Shown: in pieces, positions 1 to 6,601 of the stretch | Position numbering within the stretch: the stretch's first letter is position 1 | How the letters are laid out: every line of letters begins with the position of its first letter | Source: JAIRTY01 sp050257395 | GTDB taxonomy: Bacteria > Actinomycetota > Actinomycetes > Streptosporangiales > Streptosporangiaceae | Length of the DNA stretch: 26,385 bases | Direction of reading: 5' to 3' | NCBI GenBank assembly: GCA_050257395.1 | Contig: JBLMWU010000002.1 | Location: 1-26,385 of the forward strand | Notes under the pieces: generated by a model | The model's database searches: none | The model's input: only the letters and a program-made list of their open reading frames with translations | Told to the model about the DNA's origin: nothing | Made by a program: the position numbers and the translations under genes

Positions 1-1433
1 GCGGCATTGCGGGGGCCGGGAGCCCCGCCGCTGAGGCGGGCGCAGCCATGTGCCAGGGCGCGGCCTTCCTGGCCGGTCAGCGTGATGCACCAGCGGGTCG
101 CCTCGTGGGCCGCGAGCTGACAGGCAAGCGCCTGAGCATCGCCTGCAGACACGGGCCCGAAGCCGGCCACCTCACCCGGAGCGGCTCCGTCAAGCAGTGC
201 CGTCAGAGGCATGGTGAGATGCACAGTTCCGGCGAATGACGCGGCGGCCGGGGACCGGGCCTCGCCTGAGTCTGCTTGGGTTGAGCCTGCTTCGGGCGAA
301 CCTGCTTCGGATTGGCCGGCTGTCCGCGGACTGGCGGCGCCCAGGCCCGGGGCACCCGGGCTAGCAGAGCAGGGGACACCAGGGCTGGGGGCGTCCGGGA
401 TCTGGCTGCTGATGATGGCATCGGGGGAGAAGCCAGCCAGCAGCCCGGTGTAGGCACAGGCGCGGAGCTGGTCAAGGGTGCCCGCCACGCCCGCCGCCTG
501 CAGACGGCGGGCAATGCTGCTGATGTGCCGGTCCGCCGCGAGCACCTCGGCTGGCGGCAGGTCGCGGCCGGCCAGAGCGGCAGTGCCGGCTGGTTCGTCC
601 CAGATCTCGACGCGGGCTTCCTGCTGGGCCGCCTCGCGCCGGCCGCGGGCCGCGCCAGGATCCGCGGCCAGCACGGCGCGGCGGGCGGCGGCGCGAAGCT
701 GGCCGGTGGTCTGGCCGGGGGCGCGGCCGATGATCACAGCCTCCACGGCCCTGGCATGGGCGGGATCCAGGCCGGTGAGCTCGTCCACGATGACGCCGGC
801 CTTCGCGCGGTCGATTTCCCCGGCTGCCAGGGCCGACCTGGTCAGCGGCAGTTCACCCAGGCGGACGGCAAAACCGAGCAGCAGGCCGGCGGCCCGCATG
901 GTCAGCGTCAGCGGCGGCGCGATCTCATCACCGATGTGCTCGGCCAGTTCCGGGTCGGCGCCAGCGTCTACCTGGGCGAGCCGGCGCCGGTTGAGCTCGG
1001 CGACGGCTGCTGCCTCGCCAGCGGACGCCCAGGAGGCCAGCCGCCGCCAGGCGGTCATGAGCCCGATGAGCGCGTCGTCGCTGATCCGGCTCAGCCCGTC
1101 CGCCCATTCCCGGGCGGCGAGCCCGGCCAGGACCGGCCCGGGCGCCAGCCGGTCCGCCGCCCCGCCGGTGCAGAACCGCGCGCCCGCTGGGCTGGCCGGG
1201 GCGGCCGTGCCGGAACGCGATGCGGCCAGGATCGCGGCAACTTCTCCGCGGCCGTCCTGCCATTGGTCACTGCGGGCCGGGGGGTCGGTGTCCGGATCAG
1301 GGACCAGGCCCCACAGCTCCTCGTCAGTGGGAGGAGCGTCATGCCGCCGGAGCAGCGCGTACCAGCGGAACTCCTCGTCGGCCGCGTCATCCGCGGTGAG
1401 CCGCGATGGCACTGCGCAAGCGGCTAAAGGCAT
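1..1433 (-). CDS. DUF222 / 13E12-repeat family protein, 3' part cut by window edge
   Basis: An open frame of 477 codons reads leftward from ATG at 1433 to the window edge without a stop, so the C-terminus lies outside. The start is supported by a GGGAGGGA ribosome site just upstream. Residues 116-150 (SRISDDALIGLMTAWRRLAS and following) match the start of DUF222. Residues 322-333 (LRACAYTGLLAG) and 404-465 (TMPLTALLDGAAPGEVAGFG, then RWCITLTGQEGRALAHGC) match the conserved later parts of the family. Residues about 345-400 form a Pro/Ser/Ala/Glu-rich, probably disordered linker. In this family an HNH nuclease motif normally follows, about 50-100 residues further on; it would be beyond base 1 and cannot be seen. 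The family is widespread and often multicopy in actinomycetes; its function is not established. The gene is alone, with nothing coupled to it upstream. Confidence 0.88.
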   Translation of the reverse strand, partial: MPLAACAVPSRLTADDAADEEFRWYALLRRHDAPPTDEELWGLVPDPDTDPPARSDQWQDGRGEVAAILAASRSGTAAPASPAGARFCTGGAADRLAPGPVLAGLAAREWADGLSRISDDALIGLMTAWRRLASWASAGEAAAVAELNRRRLAQVDAGADPELAEHIGDEIAPPLTLTMRAAGLLLGFAVRLGELPLTRSALAAGEIDRAKAGVIVDELTGLDPAHARAVEAVIIGRAPGQTTGQLRAAARRAVLAADPGAARGRREAAQQEARVEIWDEPAGTAALAGRDLPPAEVLAADRHISSIARRLQAAGVAGTLDQLRACAYTGLLAGFSPDAIISSQIPDAPSPGVPCSASPGAPGLGAASPRTAGQSEAGSPEAGSTQADSGEARSPAAASFAGTVHLTMPLTALLDGAAPGEVAGFGPVSAGDAQALACQLAAHEATRWCITLTGQEGRALAHGCARLSGGAPGPRNA

Positions 1434-1454
1434 CCGTCCCTCCCCTCATCAGGA

Positions 1455-1460
1455 ATATTA
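1455..1460 (-). promoter_or_regulatory. Possible -10 element of the DUF222 gene
   Basis: On the minus strand TAATAT (five of six to TATAAT) lies 21 bp upstream of the ATG at 1433, inside an AT-rich patch that stands out in this GC-rich DNA. A start near 1448 would give a leader of about 15 nt containing the GGGAGGGA ribosome site. No good -35 hexamer is seen at 16-18 bp. Confidence 0.4.
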
Positions 1461-1543
1461 CCGAAAACCAGTTCGATTAATGTCATGCTAGCCGCCCCCT
1501 CCGACATTCTGTCCCGCCGCGGTACGCGCACCGGGCGCCGCCC

Positions 1544-1573
1544 GCTGTTGCCTGCGAAGCTGTTGCCTGCGCC
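1544..1573. repeat. Two-copy 15-bp tandem repeat
   Basis: GCTGTTGCCTGCG occurs at 1544-1556 and again at 1559-1571, a 15-bp period with the last two bases varying (aa, cc). It lies in the 287-bp intergenic stretch 1434-1720, which otherwise holds only the upstream signals of the DUF222 gene and a second repeat set at 1634-1678. Confidence 0.75.
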
Positions 1574-1633
1574 GCTGTGCGGCGGCCTAACAGGCGGGCG
1601 GCGTGCGGGAGCGGCCGCGGGATGAAAGCGGGC

Positions 1634-1678
1634 GCGGAACCGTGAGGAGCGGAACCGGGGGGAGCGGAACCGCGGGGG
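1634..1678. repeat. Three-copy 15-bp tandem repeat
   Basis: GCGGAACCG occurs at 1634, 1649 and 1664, exactly 15 bp apart. Each copy is followed by a purine-rich hexamer (tgagga, ggggga, cggggg). The unit length equals that of the repeat at 1544, though the sequences differ. The array sits about 40 bp beyond the stop codon of the lipoprotein gene (1721). Confidence 0.8.
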
Positions 1679-1720
1679 CCGGTGAGAGCGTTTCCGGGTC
1701 GCCGGCCGGCTTGCTCGCCG

Positions 1721-2251
1721 CTACTTGACCTTGGCGAAGAGTTGCTGCTCGAGGGTCTGCTCGGCGGTGAGGCTCGCGGTGGACACCACCAGGATCTCCA
1801 CGGAGCCCTGGCGGGCAACCAGTGTGTTCACGTCCGGCAGGCTCAGCGGCATGTGCTTGACGTTGATGAACGCCTCGTCGCCGAAACCGGGGTAGCTCTT
1901 AGTCCGCTGGCCGGTCGCGTCGAAGGCCTTCCGTTCGACCGCGAATATGGCCGCGCTGTCGCCGGTCTGGATCCGGATCTCCACGGCCCCGGCCTTCGTG
2001 CCCTTGTACTCGCACGCGGTCGCGCTGCCCGCGGTCGTCTGCGAGGGGGCCCCGAGGTCGGTGCCGAGCGCCGAGTTCACGAGCGAGGCGGGCGCCAGAT
2101 CACAGGTCACCTGGGCTGCCCCCGCCCCGCCCGCGGCCGGGCTGGCCGGCGGCGCGCTCGCATTTCCGGTGGCGGGCCCACCGCCACCGCCGCATCCGGC
2201 AAGCAGCAAAGCTGAGGTGAAGGCGAGGGCAACCGGGCGAAAGATCTGCAC
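1721..2251 (-). CDS. Small secreted lipoprotein, DUF3558-like
   Basis: The 176-residue product starts with a hydrophobic signal segment and a lipobox (LLLAGC, modified Cys about residue 20), followed by a Gly/Ala/Pro linker, so it should be anchored on the outer face of the membrane. The mature part (residues about 45-176) has the two-cysteine pattern CDLAPASLVNSALGTDLG ... ATACEYKG, and a later GFGDEAF motif as in DUF3558-type lipoproteins. Function is unknown. I chose GTG at 2251 because the signal peptide begins right there and a -10 box lies 8 bp upstream. The open frame extends to 2398, but that part overlaps the divergent methyltransferase gene and would bury the signal peptide. It is transcribed alone, divergently from the methyltransferase. 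Confidence 0.75.
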   Translation of the reverse strand: MQIFRPVALAFTSALLLAGCGGGGGPATGNASAPPASPAAGGAGAAQVTCDLAPASLVNSALGTDLGAPSQTTAGSATACEYKGTKAGAVEIRIQTGDSAAIFAVERKAFDATGQRTKSYPGFGDEAFINVKHMPLSLPDVNTLVARQGSVEILVVSTASLTAEQTLEQQLFAKVK

Positions 2252-2259
2252 GGCCCGGC

Positions 2260-2289
2260 ATAGTACGCATGCCGGATCATACTTCGCAA
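2260..2289 (-). promoter_or_regulatory. Promoter of the lipoprotein gene, near-leaderless
   Basis: Reading leftward, TTGCGA (2289-2284), an 18-bp spacer and TACTAT (2265-2260) are followed after only 8 nt by the GTG start at 2251. Transcription would begin at or beside the start codon, and no ribosome site is present. This supports the downstream GTG start. Confidence 0.55.
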
Positions 2290-2353
2290 TATGGCAGCTA
2301 CCGCCCACGCGGCTGCCGTCACGCGGGTACCGCCCGGGCCGGACCGCGCTGCC

Positions 2354-2359
2354 TACGAT
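2354..2359 (+). promoter_or_regulatory. -10 element of a leaderless methyltransferase transcript
   Basis: TACGAT fits the actinobacterial TANNNT -10 pattern and is separated from the ATG at 2366 by six bases (cctggt). The message would therefore start at the start codon. No clear -35 is visible, and there is no ribosome site before the ATG. Confidence 0.5.
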
Positions 2360-2365
2360 CCTGGT

Positions 2366-3004
2366 ATGGCGGCGGAACGGGACTGGCGGGCATGGCACCA
2401 GAGGTATGACGACCCGGAATCACCGATGGCCCGGCGGCTGGCGGTGGTCCAGGCCCGGATCGGCGACGCGCTGTCCGCCGCGCCGCCCGGGCCGCTGCGC
2501 CTGGTCAGCATGTGCGCGGGGGAGGGCCGTGACGTCATCCCGGTGCTGGCCGGCCATGCGCGCGGGCGCGACGTCCGGGCCCGGCTGGTGGAGCTCGACC
2601 CGGTGCTCGCGGCGGCGGCCCGGCGGTCGGCGGCGGCGGCCGGGCTGGACCGGGTGGAGGTCGCGACCGGCGACGCGGGCCTGACCGACGCGTACGCAGG
2701 CCTGGTACCAGCGGACATCGTGCTGGCGTGCGGCGTGTTCGGGAACATCAGCGAGGCCGACGTGGAGCACACGATCGCCAGCTGCGCGCAGCTGTGTGCG
2801 GCTGGCGGCACCGTGGTGTGGACGCGGCACCGGCTGGCCCCCGACCTGGTGCCGCGGATATGCGAGTGGTTCGCCGGGCAGAGCTTCAGCCTGAGCTGGC
2901 TCTCGGATCCCGGGGAGACGTTCGGGGTGGGCGTGCACCGGTTCGCCGGTCAGCCGCAGCCGCTGCGGGCCGGGTCCCGCATGTTCGCGTTCAGGGCCGG
3001 CTGA
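2366..3004 (+). CDS. Class I SAM-dependent methyltransferase
   Basis: The 212-residue product carries the Rossmann-fold SAM site: motif I LVSMCAGEGRDVIPVLAG (residues about 51-68), the acidic end of strand 2 in RLVELDP (about 80-86), motif II-like TGDAGLTDAYAG, and motif IV PADIVLACGVFGNIS (about 121-135), followed by CAAGGTVVWTRH. The CAGEGRD form of motif I and the VFGNIS signature are typical of a small actinobacterial methyltransferase family whose substrate is unknown. It is cytoplasmic. I chose ATG 2366 rather than 2291 because of the -10 box six bases upstream and because conserved sequence starts at residue 4 (ERDWRAWHQRYDD). It is a monocistronic gene divergent from a lipoprotein. 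Confidence 0.85.
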   Translation: MAAERDWRAWHQRYDDPESPMARRLAVVQARIGDALSAAPPGPLRLVSMCAGEGRDVIPVLAGHARGRDVRARLVELDPVLAAAARRSAAAAGLDRVEVATGDAGLTDAYAGLVPADIVLACGVFGNISEADVEHTIASCAQLCAAGGTVVWTRHRLAPDLVPRICEWFAGQSFSLSWLSDPGETFGVGVHRFAGQPQPLRAGSRMFAFRAG

Positions 3005-3031
3005 CGAAAGAACGGCCGGCGCGCAGCCCGG

Positions 3032-3433
3032 CTACCGCGGGCAGGGGATGACCGGGCCGCGGATCAGGCCGATCCGGCACTGGTGCTTCATCGCGCGTTC
3101 GCTGGAGCTCTGTGACGTCGTGACGGGAACGCCGCGGTGGCTGCCGGAAAAGGAGATCGCGAGAGCGCACAGCATCGCGGTGAGCGCGGCGGGCAGCAGC
3201 AGCAGCGCGCGGACGCGGGCGGCGGGCCGCCGGGACACCCGGCGGGCGACGGTCACCACCGGCAGCAGCCGGTCGGCGATCGGCCGGGGCTTGATCTGCT
3301 CGAGCCAGGGCATGGCCTCGTCGCGGGCGAGGCGGCCAAAGATCACGAAACGTGACGAAAGGGCGGGGTCAGATTCTCTGAGCCCGCCCTCAATCTTCAC
3401 CAGAATGCGCTGCTGTGCGGCGGGCAAGCTCAT
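3032..3433 (-). CDS. DUF3040-type small membrane protein
   Basis: The 133-residue product opens with MSLPAAQQRILVKIEGGLRE, the N-terminal signature of the DUF3040 family (a short helix with the QR-L-IE-L pattern). A basic stretch (residues about 48-74) and one hydrophobic segment (about 75-95, ALLLLPAALTAMLCALAISF) follow. The tail of about 38 residues is polar and holds two cysteines; it is presumably outside the membrane. GAGAGG lies 6 bp upstream of the ATG. The function of DUF3040 proteins is not known. The gene converges with the methyltransferase (27 bp between stops) and is preceded by an unusual intergenic region with several inverted repeats. Confidence 0.72.
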   Translation of the reverse strand: MSLPAAQQRILVKIEGGLRESDPALSSRFVIFGRLARDEAMPWLEQIKPRPIADRLLPVVTVARRVSRRPAARVRALLLLPAALTAMLCALAISFSGSHRGVPVTTSQSSSERAMKHQCRIGLIRGPVIPCPR

Positions 3434-3764
3434 CGTGACCTCTCATAAATGCCTCTGGCTGTTCCCTGTGCGGCACAGGCTACCCGCGCGTTAACGGCCT
3501 AGACGGGCCAGTTAAGAAAGCCGTCACCAATTACTTAAAGTAATGGCGTGGGTGTCTCCGCCCGATCAGCCCGCGGTGCCACGGGCGTGTCCTCCTGCCC
3601 CTGCCGTCACTCACGGCGCTGTCTGCCTGGTGGAATCTGTGGAGGTTTGTTGGATTATGGCGAACGGGCTTCGCCGGGCGGATGACCGCGTTCACAAGGG
3701 AGTCACCCTCTGGTTAGGTCCGGTGGCATTACGTGCCTTTGGAGATGAACGGGTGCGGGCTGGC
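3434..3764. promoter_or_regulatory. 331-bp intergenic region with three inverted repeats
   Basis: No credible gene is present. Three inverted repeats follow one another upstream of the DUF3040 gene: CCTGTG-cgg-CACAGG (3465-3479, perfect), TTAAC/GTTAA arms at 3491-3495 and 3511-3515 with inner GGCC pairs and one bulged base, and TTACTT-a-AAGTAA (3531-3543, perfect). The last two sit in an AT-rich island. I could not find a convincing -35/-10 pair. The right half (3545-3764), beyond the stop of the Cache gene, shows only a weak GGCTG/CAGCC hairpin at about 3758-3774 without a T-run. Confidence 0.45.
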
Positions 3765-4553
3765 TCAGTCAGCCTGCGAGCGGGGATCCGCCACCAGGGT
3801 CCAGGGCAGCGGCGGGCTGTGCCACAGGGCCGAGCCGGACCTGCCCGGGCACAGCACGGTGCCGGGCAGGGCCCGGGTGGTGTTGGAGGCGATCACCCGG
3901 CCGCTGCCGCTGACCAGGGCGGCAGCGCCGGGCAGCCTGGCCAGCGCGAGCAGTGCCAGCCGTTCCACCTCCTCGGCGAGGATGTCCGCGCCGGCCACCC
4001 CGGCGAACCTGCCGCCGAGGCGCAGCGGCACCGACACGGTGAACGTGTACTGGCGGGTGCAGATGTAGTCCACGTAAGGGCCGGTGACCGACCAGGACCC
4101 GGTTTGCTGCGGCTCGCGGTACCAGGCGGTGGAGGTGTAGTCGTAGAACTCCGCGGACTGCGGGTCCAGGTCCACGGCGAGCTTGCTGACCTCGCCGGCC
4201 GGGGTCACCCACCACCACTCCAGGCAGCGGGCAGCGCCAGCCACCACGCCGGGCGCGAGCACCACCCCGGCCCCGGCGGCGAAGCCCTGGTGGGCGGCGA
4301 GGACCTCGGCCACCAGCGGCCGCAGCGGCTCCAGGTCGGCGGGACCGAGCTGGCGGCCGGCCGCCTGCGCGGCGGCGGCCAGGCCCAGCGTGGCGTCGCG
4401 CACTTCGGTGACCGACGCCAGCACCTGCCCGACCCGGCCGGTGATGCCCGCCAGCAGCCGCGACGCCTCCCCGGCACCAGCGCTCGCGGTGCTGTCATGG
4501 GCGCCGGCGTCCGCCTCCGCGGTACCGGCGCTGGCCTCCGCCGCGCCGGTCAT
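3765..4553 (-). CDS. Soluble orphan Cache-domain protein
   Basis: The 262-residue protein has an Ala-rich low-complexity N-terminus (1-30), a helical stretch (about 31-95) and a Cache/PDC-like sensor fold (about 96-255). Diagnostic residues are W144-Y145, the GPYVD run at 158-162 and the GVAGADI run at 185-191, as in small-molecule-binding Cache domains that recognise amines and amino acids. Unlike most Cache proteins it has no signal peptide, membrane segment or output domain, so it should be cytoplasmic. Its ATG overlaps the stop of the upstream GntR gene (ATGA at 4550-4553), so the two are translationally coupled. With a divergent PotABCD-like importer alongside, a role in sensing the imported solute and modulating the regulator is inferred, not shown. 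Confidence 0.8.
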   Translation of the reverse strand: MTGAAEASAGTAEADAGAHDSTASAGAGEASRLLAGITGRVGQVLASVTEVRDATLGLAAAAQAAGRQLGPADLEPLRPLVAEVLAAHQGFAAGAGVVLAPGVVAGAARCLEWWWVTPAGEVSKLAVDLDPQSAEFYDYTSTAWYREPQQTGSWSVTGPYVDYICTRQYTFTVSVPLRLGGRFAGVAGADILAEEVERLALLALARLPGAAALVSGSGRVIASNTTRALPGTVLCPGRSGSALWHSPPLPWTLVADPRSQAD

Positions 4554-5293
4554 CCGGCGAGCCCGAGCCGGAACTCGAGCAGCCGGCTGGTCTCGGCGGC
4601 CACGTGCCGCTCGGCCAGCTCCCGGGCGAGCCCGGGCTCGCCGCGCTCGATGGCGCCGATCAGCGCCCGGTGCTCGGCCGCTGCCGCCGCGGCCTGATCC
4701 GCGCCCATGGGCAGCCAGATGAGGTCGCCGATCTCGGACCAGAGCTCCATCTCCCCGGCCGTCAGTCGCGGGGACTGCGCCGCGGCGGCCACCTCGATGT
4801 GCAGCCGGGCGTCGGCGCGGCGCCGCTCGGTCGTGGTGGTGGCCGCGCCCAGCCGGGCGGCGTGCTCCCGCAGCGCGGCGATGTCCCCCGGGATGGCCCG
4901 CTGGGCCGCCAGCCGGGCCGCCGCGCCCGCCACCGCGGCCCGGTGGTCGCCGATGTCCTGCAGCTCGTGCAGGGACAGCAGCCGCAGCGGCCGCTCCAGC
5001 CGCGCCTGGTCGTGATCGTCCGGGGCGCGCACGAACGAGCCGCCGCCCCGCCCGCGCCTGGTCTCGACCAGGCCCAGCTCCCGCAGGCTGGCCAGGGCCT
5101 CCCGGAGGGTGACCGGGGACACGCCGAGCTGGCTGGCCAGGCTGCTCTCGGCGGGCAGCCGCTCGCCGTCGGCCAGCAGGCCGAGCCGGATCGCCTGGGT
5201 AAGCCGCCGGGTCACGGCGTCCGCGCGGCCACCGGCGTCCAGCGGCGCGAACAGCGTCCGCGTCCGGGCGGTGCTGAGCGCCCGCGGTGGCAT
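4550..5293 (-). CDS. FadR-subfamily (FCD) GntR transcriptional regulator
   Basis: The 247-residue protein has a winged helix at about 19-92 (LPAESSLASQLGVSPVTLRE is the recognition region) and a C-terminal all-helical FCD ligand domain (about 105-240). The usual FCD metal-ligand pattern is visible: Asp and His in RADARLHIEVAAA, His in AAEHRALIGAI and His in ELAERHV. Such proteins are dimeric repressors relieved by carboxylate or similar ligands. I chose ATG 5293, with GGAAGGGG upstream; the frame is open to 5416, but that extension is Pro/Arg-rich and crosses the promoter of the divergent transporter. It forms an operon with the Cache gene and probably controls the divergent ABC operon from the 195-bp shared region. 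Confidence 0.86.
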   Translation of the reverse strand: MPPRALSTARTRTLFAPLDAGGRADAVTRRLTQAIRLGLLADGERLPAESSLASQLGVSPVTLREALASLRELGLVETRRGRGGGSFVRAPDDHDQARLERPLRLLSLHELQDIGDHRAAVAGAAARLAAQRAIPGDIAALREHAARLGAATTTTERRRADARLHIEVAAAAQSPRLTAGEMELWSEIGDLIWLPMGADQAAAAAAEHRALIGAIERGEPGLARELAERHVAAETSRLLEFRLGLAG

Positions 5294-5376
5294 AGCCGCC
5301 CCTTCCCGCCCGCGTGGCTGCGGAGCGGCTGGCCGGCGCCGCCTGGGCGCCGGGTCACATCCAGGTATCCGCAGCA

Positions 5377-5435
5377 TGCCAGGACGAACACGAACGTGCC
5401 AGGCAACTTGACACAAACCTCTATTCCTGTAGGTT
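5377..5435 (+). promoter_or_regulatory. Promoter and candidate operator of the ABC importer operon
   Basis: TTGACA (5408-5413), a 16-bp spacer and TAGGTT (5430-5435) form a good promoter about 50 bp before the GTG at 5489. An inverted repeat with AACCT (5416-5420) and AGGTT (5431-5435) arms overlaps the -10, as expected for a repressor site. Upstream, TGCCAGG occurs twice (5377 and 5397), exactly 20 bp apart, suited to two proteins on one DNA face. The divergent FCD-GntR protein is the natural candidate binder. Confidence 0.55.
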
Positions 5436-5488
5436 ATCGCCCACTATCTTCGCCAGCCGCTGACCTGGATGGATACGAGGGCCCGACA

Positions 5489-6601
5489 GTGGGGGACACA
5501 CTGCCCAACACCGAAAGCGGGACGCCGGCCGCTGCGCCCGGTGCCCGGCCGGGTGCTGCCGTGCCAGCGGTCAGGCTCACTGGGGTCCGCAAGTCCTACG
5601 GGCAGGTCGCGGCGGTCGCCGGGGTGGATCTGGAGATCGCCGAGGGCGAGTTCTTCACCATGGTGGGCCCGTCCGGGTCGGGCAAGACCACCCTGCTGCG
5701 GGTGATCGCCGGGTTCGAGCAGCCCGATGCCGGCCGGGTGCAGCTGCGCGGCGCCGACGTCACCCGCCAGCCGCCCTACGCCCGCGACGTCAACACCGTG
5801 TTCCAGGACTATGCGCTGTTCCCGCACATGACCGTGCTGGAGAACGTGGAGTACGGCCTGCGGGTGCGCAAGGTGCCCAGGCCCGAGCGGCGGCGGCGGT
5901 CCGAGGCCGCGCTGGACATGGTCCGGCTGTCCGGCCTGGGCGGCCGCAAGCCGGTCCAGCTCTCCGGCGGCCAGCGCCAGCGGGTGGCGCTGGCCCGGGC
6001 GATCGTCAACGAGCCCGAGGTGCTCCTGCTCGACGAGCCGCTCGGCGCGCTCGACGCCAAGCTCCGGCAGGAGATGCAGCTCGAGCTTAAGCGGATCCAG
6101 CGCGACGTGGGGATCAGCTTCATTTACGTCACCCACGACCAGGAGGAGGCGCTCACCATGAGCGACCGCCTGGCCGTGTTCAGCCAGGGCCGGATCGAGC
6201 AGCTCGGCACCCCGATCGAGGTGTACGAACGGCCCGCCAGCGACTTCGTGGCCGGCTTCATCGGCATCTCCAACCTGCTGGAGCGCGACGGCCGCCACTT
6301 CACGATCCGCCCGGAAAAGGTCCTGCTGCTGGGCAGCGGCGAGCAGGCGCCGGCCGGCAGCCATGTCGAGGACGGCCGGGTGGAGGAGGTCGTCTACCTC
6401 GGGATGCTGACCCGGTTCGTGGTGGAGCTCGCCGCTGGCGGGCGGATCACCGCGGTCCGGCAGAACCTCGAGGCCGCGGCCGCGGAGGTGTTCGCGGCCC
6501 GCGGCAAGCCGGTAACCGTCGCCTGGCGCGACGACCACACCTATGAAATCGGGAGCAGTTCCGCTGCGCCCGCCGCCCGGAGTGAGGGGATTGGCCAATG
6601 A
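5489..6601 (+). CDS. ABC importer ATPase, PotA-like
   Basis: The 370-residue product has the complete nucleotide-binding domain: Walker A GPSGSGKTT (about 60-68), Q-loop Q106, signature LSGGQ (158-162), Walker B EVLLLDE ending at E183, and the switch His216 in YVTHDQEEA. The C-terminal 100 residues form a TOBE-like regulatory domain (IRPEKVLLL followed by the VEEVVYLGMLTRFVVEL strand region), typical of PotA/FbpC-type importers. It powers uptake with the two downstream permeases at the inner face of the membrane. I chose GTG 5489, which has GAGGG upstream and lies about 50 bp after the promoter; the frame is open much further upstream, but that part is antisense to the GntR gene. The stop overlaps the next start (ATGA at 6598-6601). 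Confidence 0.92.
   Translation: MGDTLPNTESGTPAAAPGARPGAAVPAVRLTGVRKSYGQVAAVAGVDLEIAEGEFFTMVGPSGSGKTTLLRVIAGFEQPDAGRVQLRGADVTRQPPYARDVNTVFQDYALFPHMTVLENVEYGLRVRKVPRPERRRRSEAALDMVRLSGLGGRKPVQLSGGQRQRVALARAIVNEPEVLLLDEPLGALDAKLRQEMQLELKRIQRDVGISFIYVTHDQEEALTMSDRLAVFSQGRIEQLGTPIEVYERPASDFVAGFIGISNLLERDGRHFTIRPEKVLLLGSGEQAPAGSHVEDGRVEEVVYLGMLTRFVVELAAGGRITAVRQNLEAAAAEVFAARGKPVTVAWRDDHTYEIGSSSAAPAARSEGIGQ

Noticed and set aside
312..1491. Two long plus-strand open frames (312-1427 and 478-1491)
   Set aside because: They are antisense to the DUF222 gene, have no recognisable domain, biased Ala/Gly/Arg/Ser composition and no ribosome site. The minus frame shows conserved family blocks.
1483..1818. 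Minus-strand 111-codon frame with GSAPP-like pentapeptides
   Set aside because: The pentapeptides simply reflect the 15-bp DNA repeat; the frame overlaps the 3' end of the lipoprotein gene and has no supporting start signals.
3758..3774. Terminator after the Cache gene
   Set aside because: GGCTG/CAGCC arms are only 5 bp with a 7-nt loop and no T-run; too weak to call.
3543..4697. Plus-strand 384-codon frame, including an ATG at 3657 after a GGAGG
   Set aside because: It runs antisense through the Cache gene and into the GntR gene; the GGAGG is 11 bp from the ATG and the product has no domain.
4604..5488. Upstream extension of the ABC ATPase frame
   Set aside because: Antisense to the GntR gene and low complexity; the promoter at 5408 and the GTG at 5489 explain the true start.
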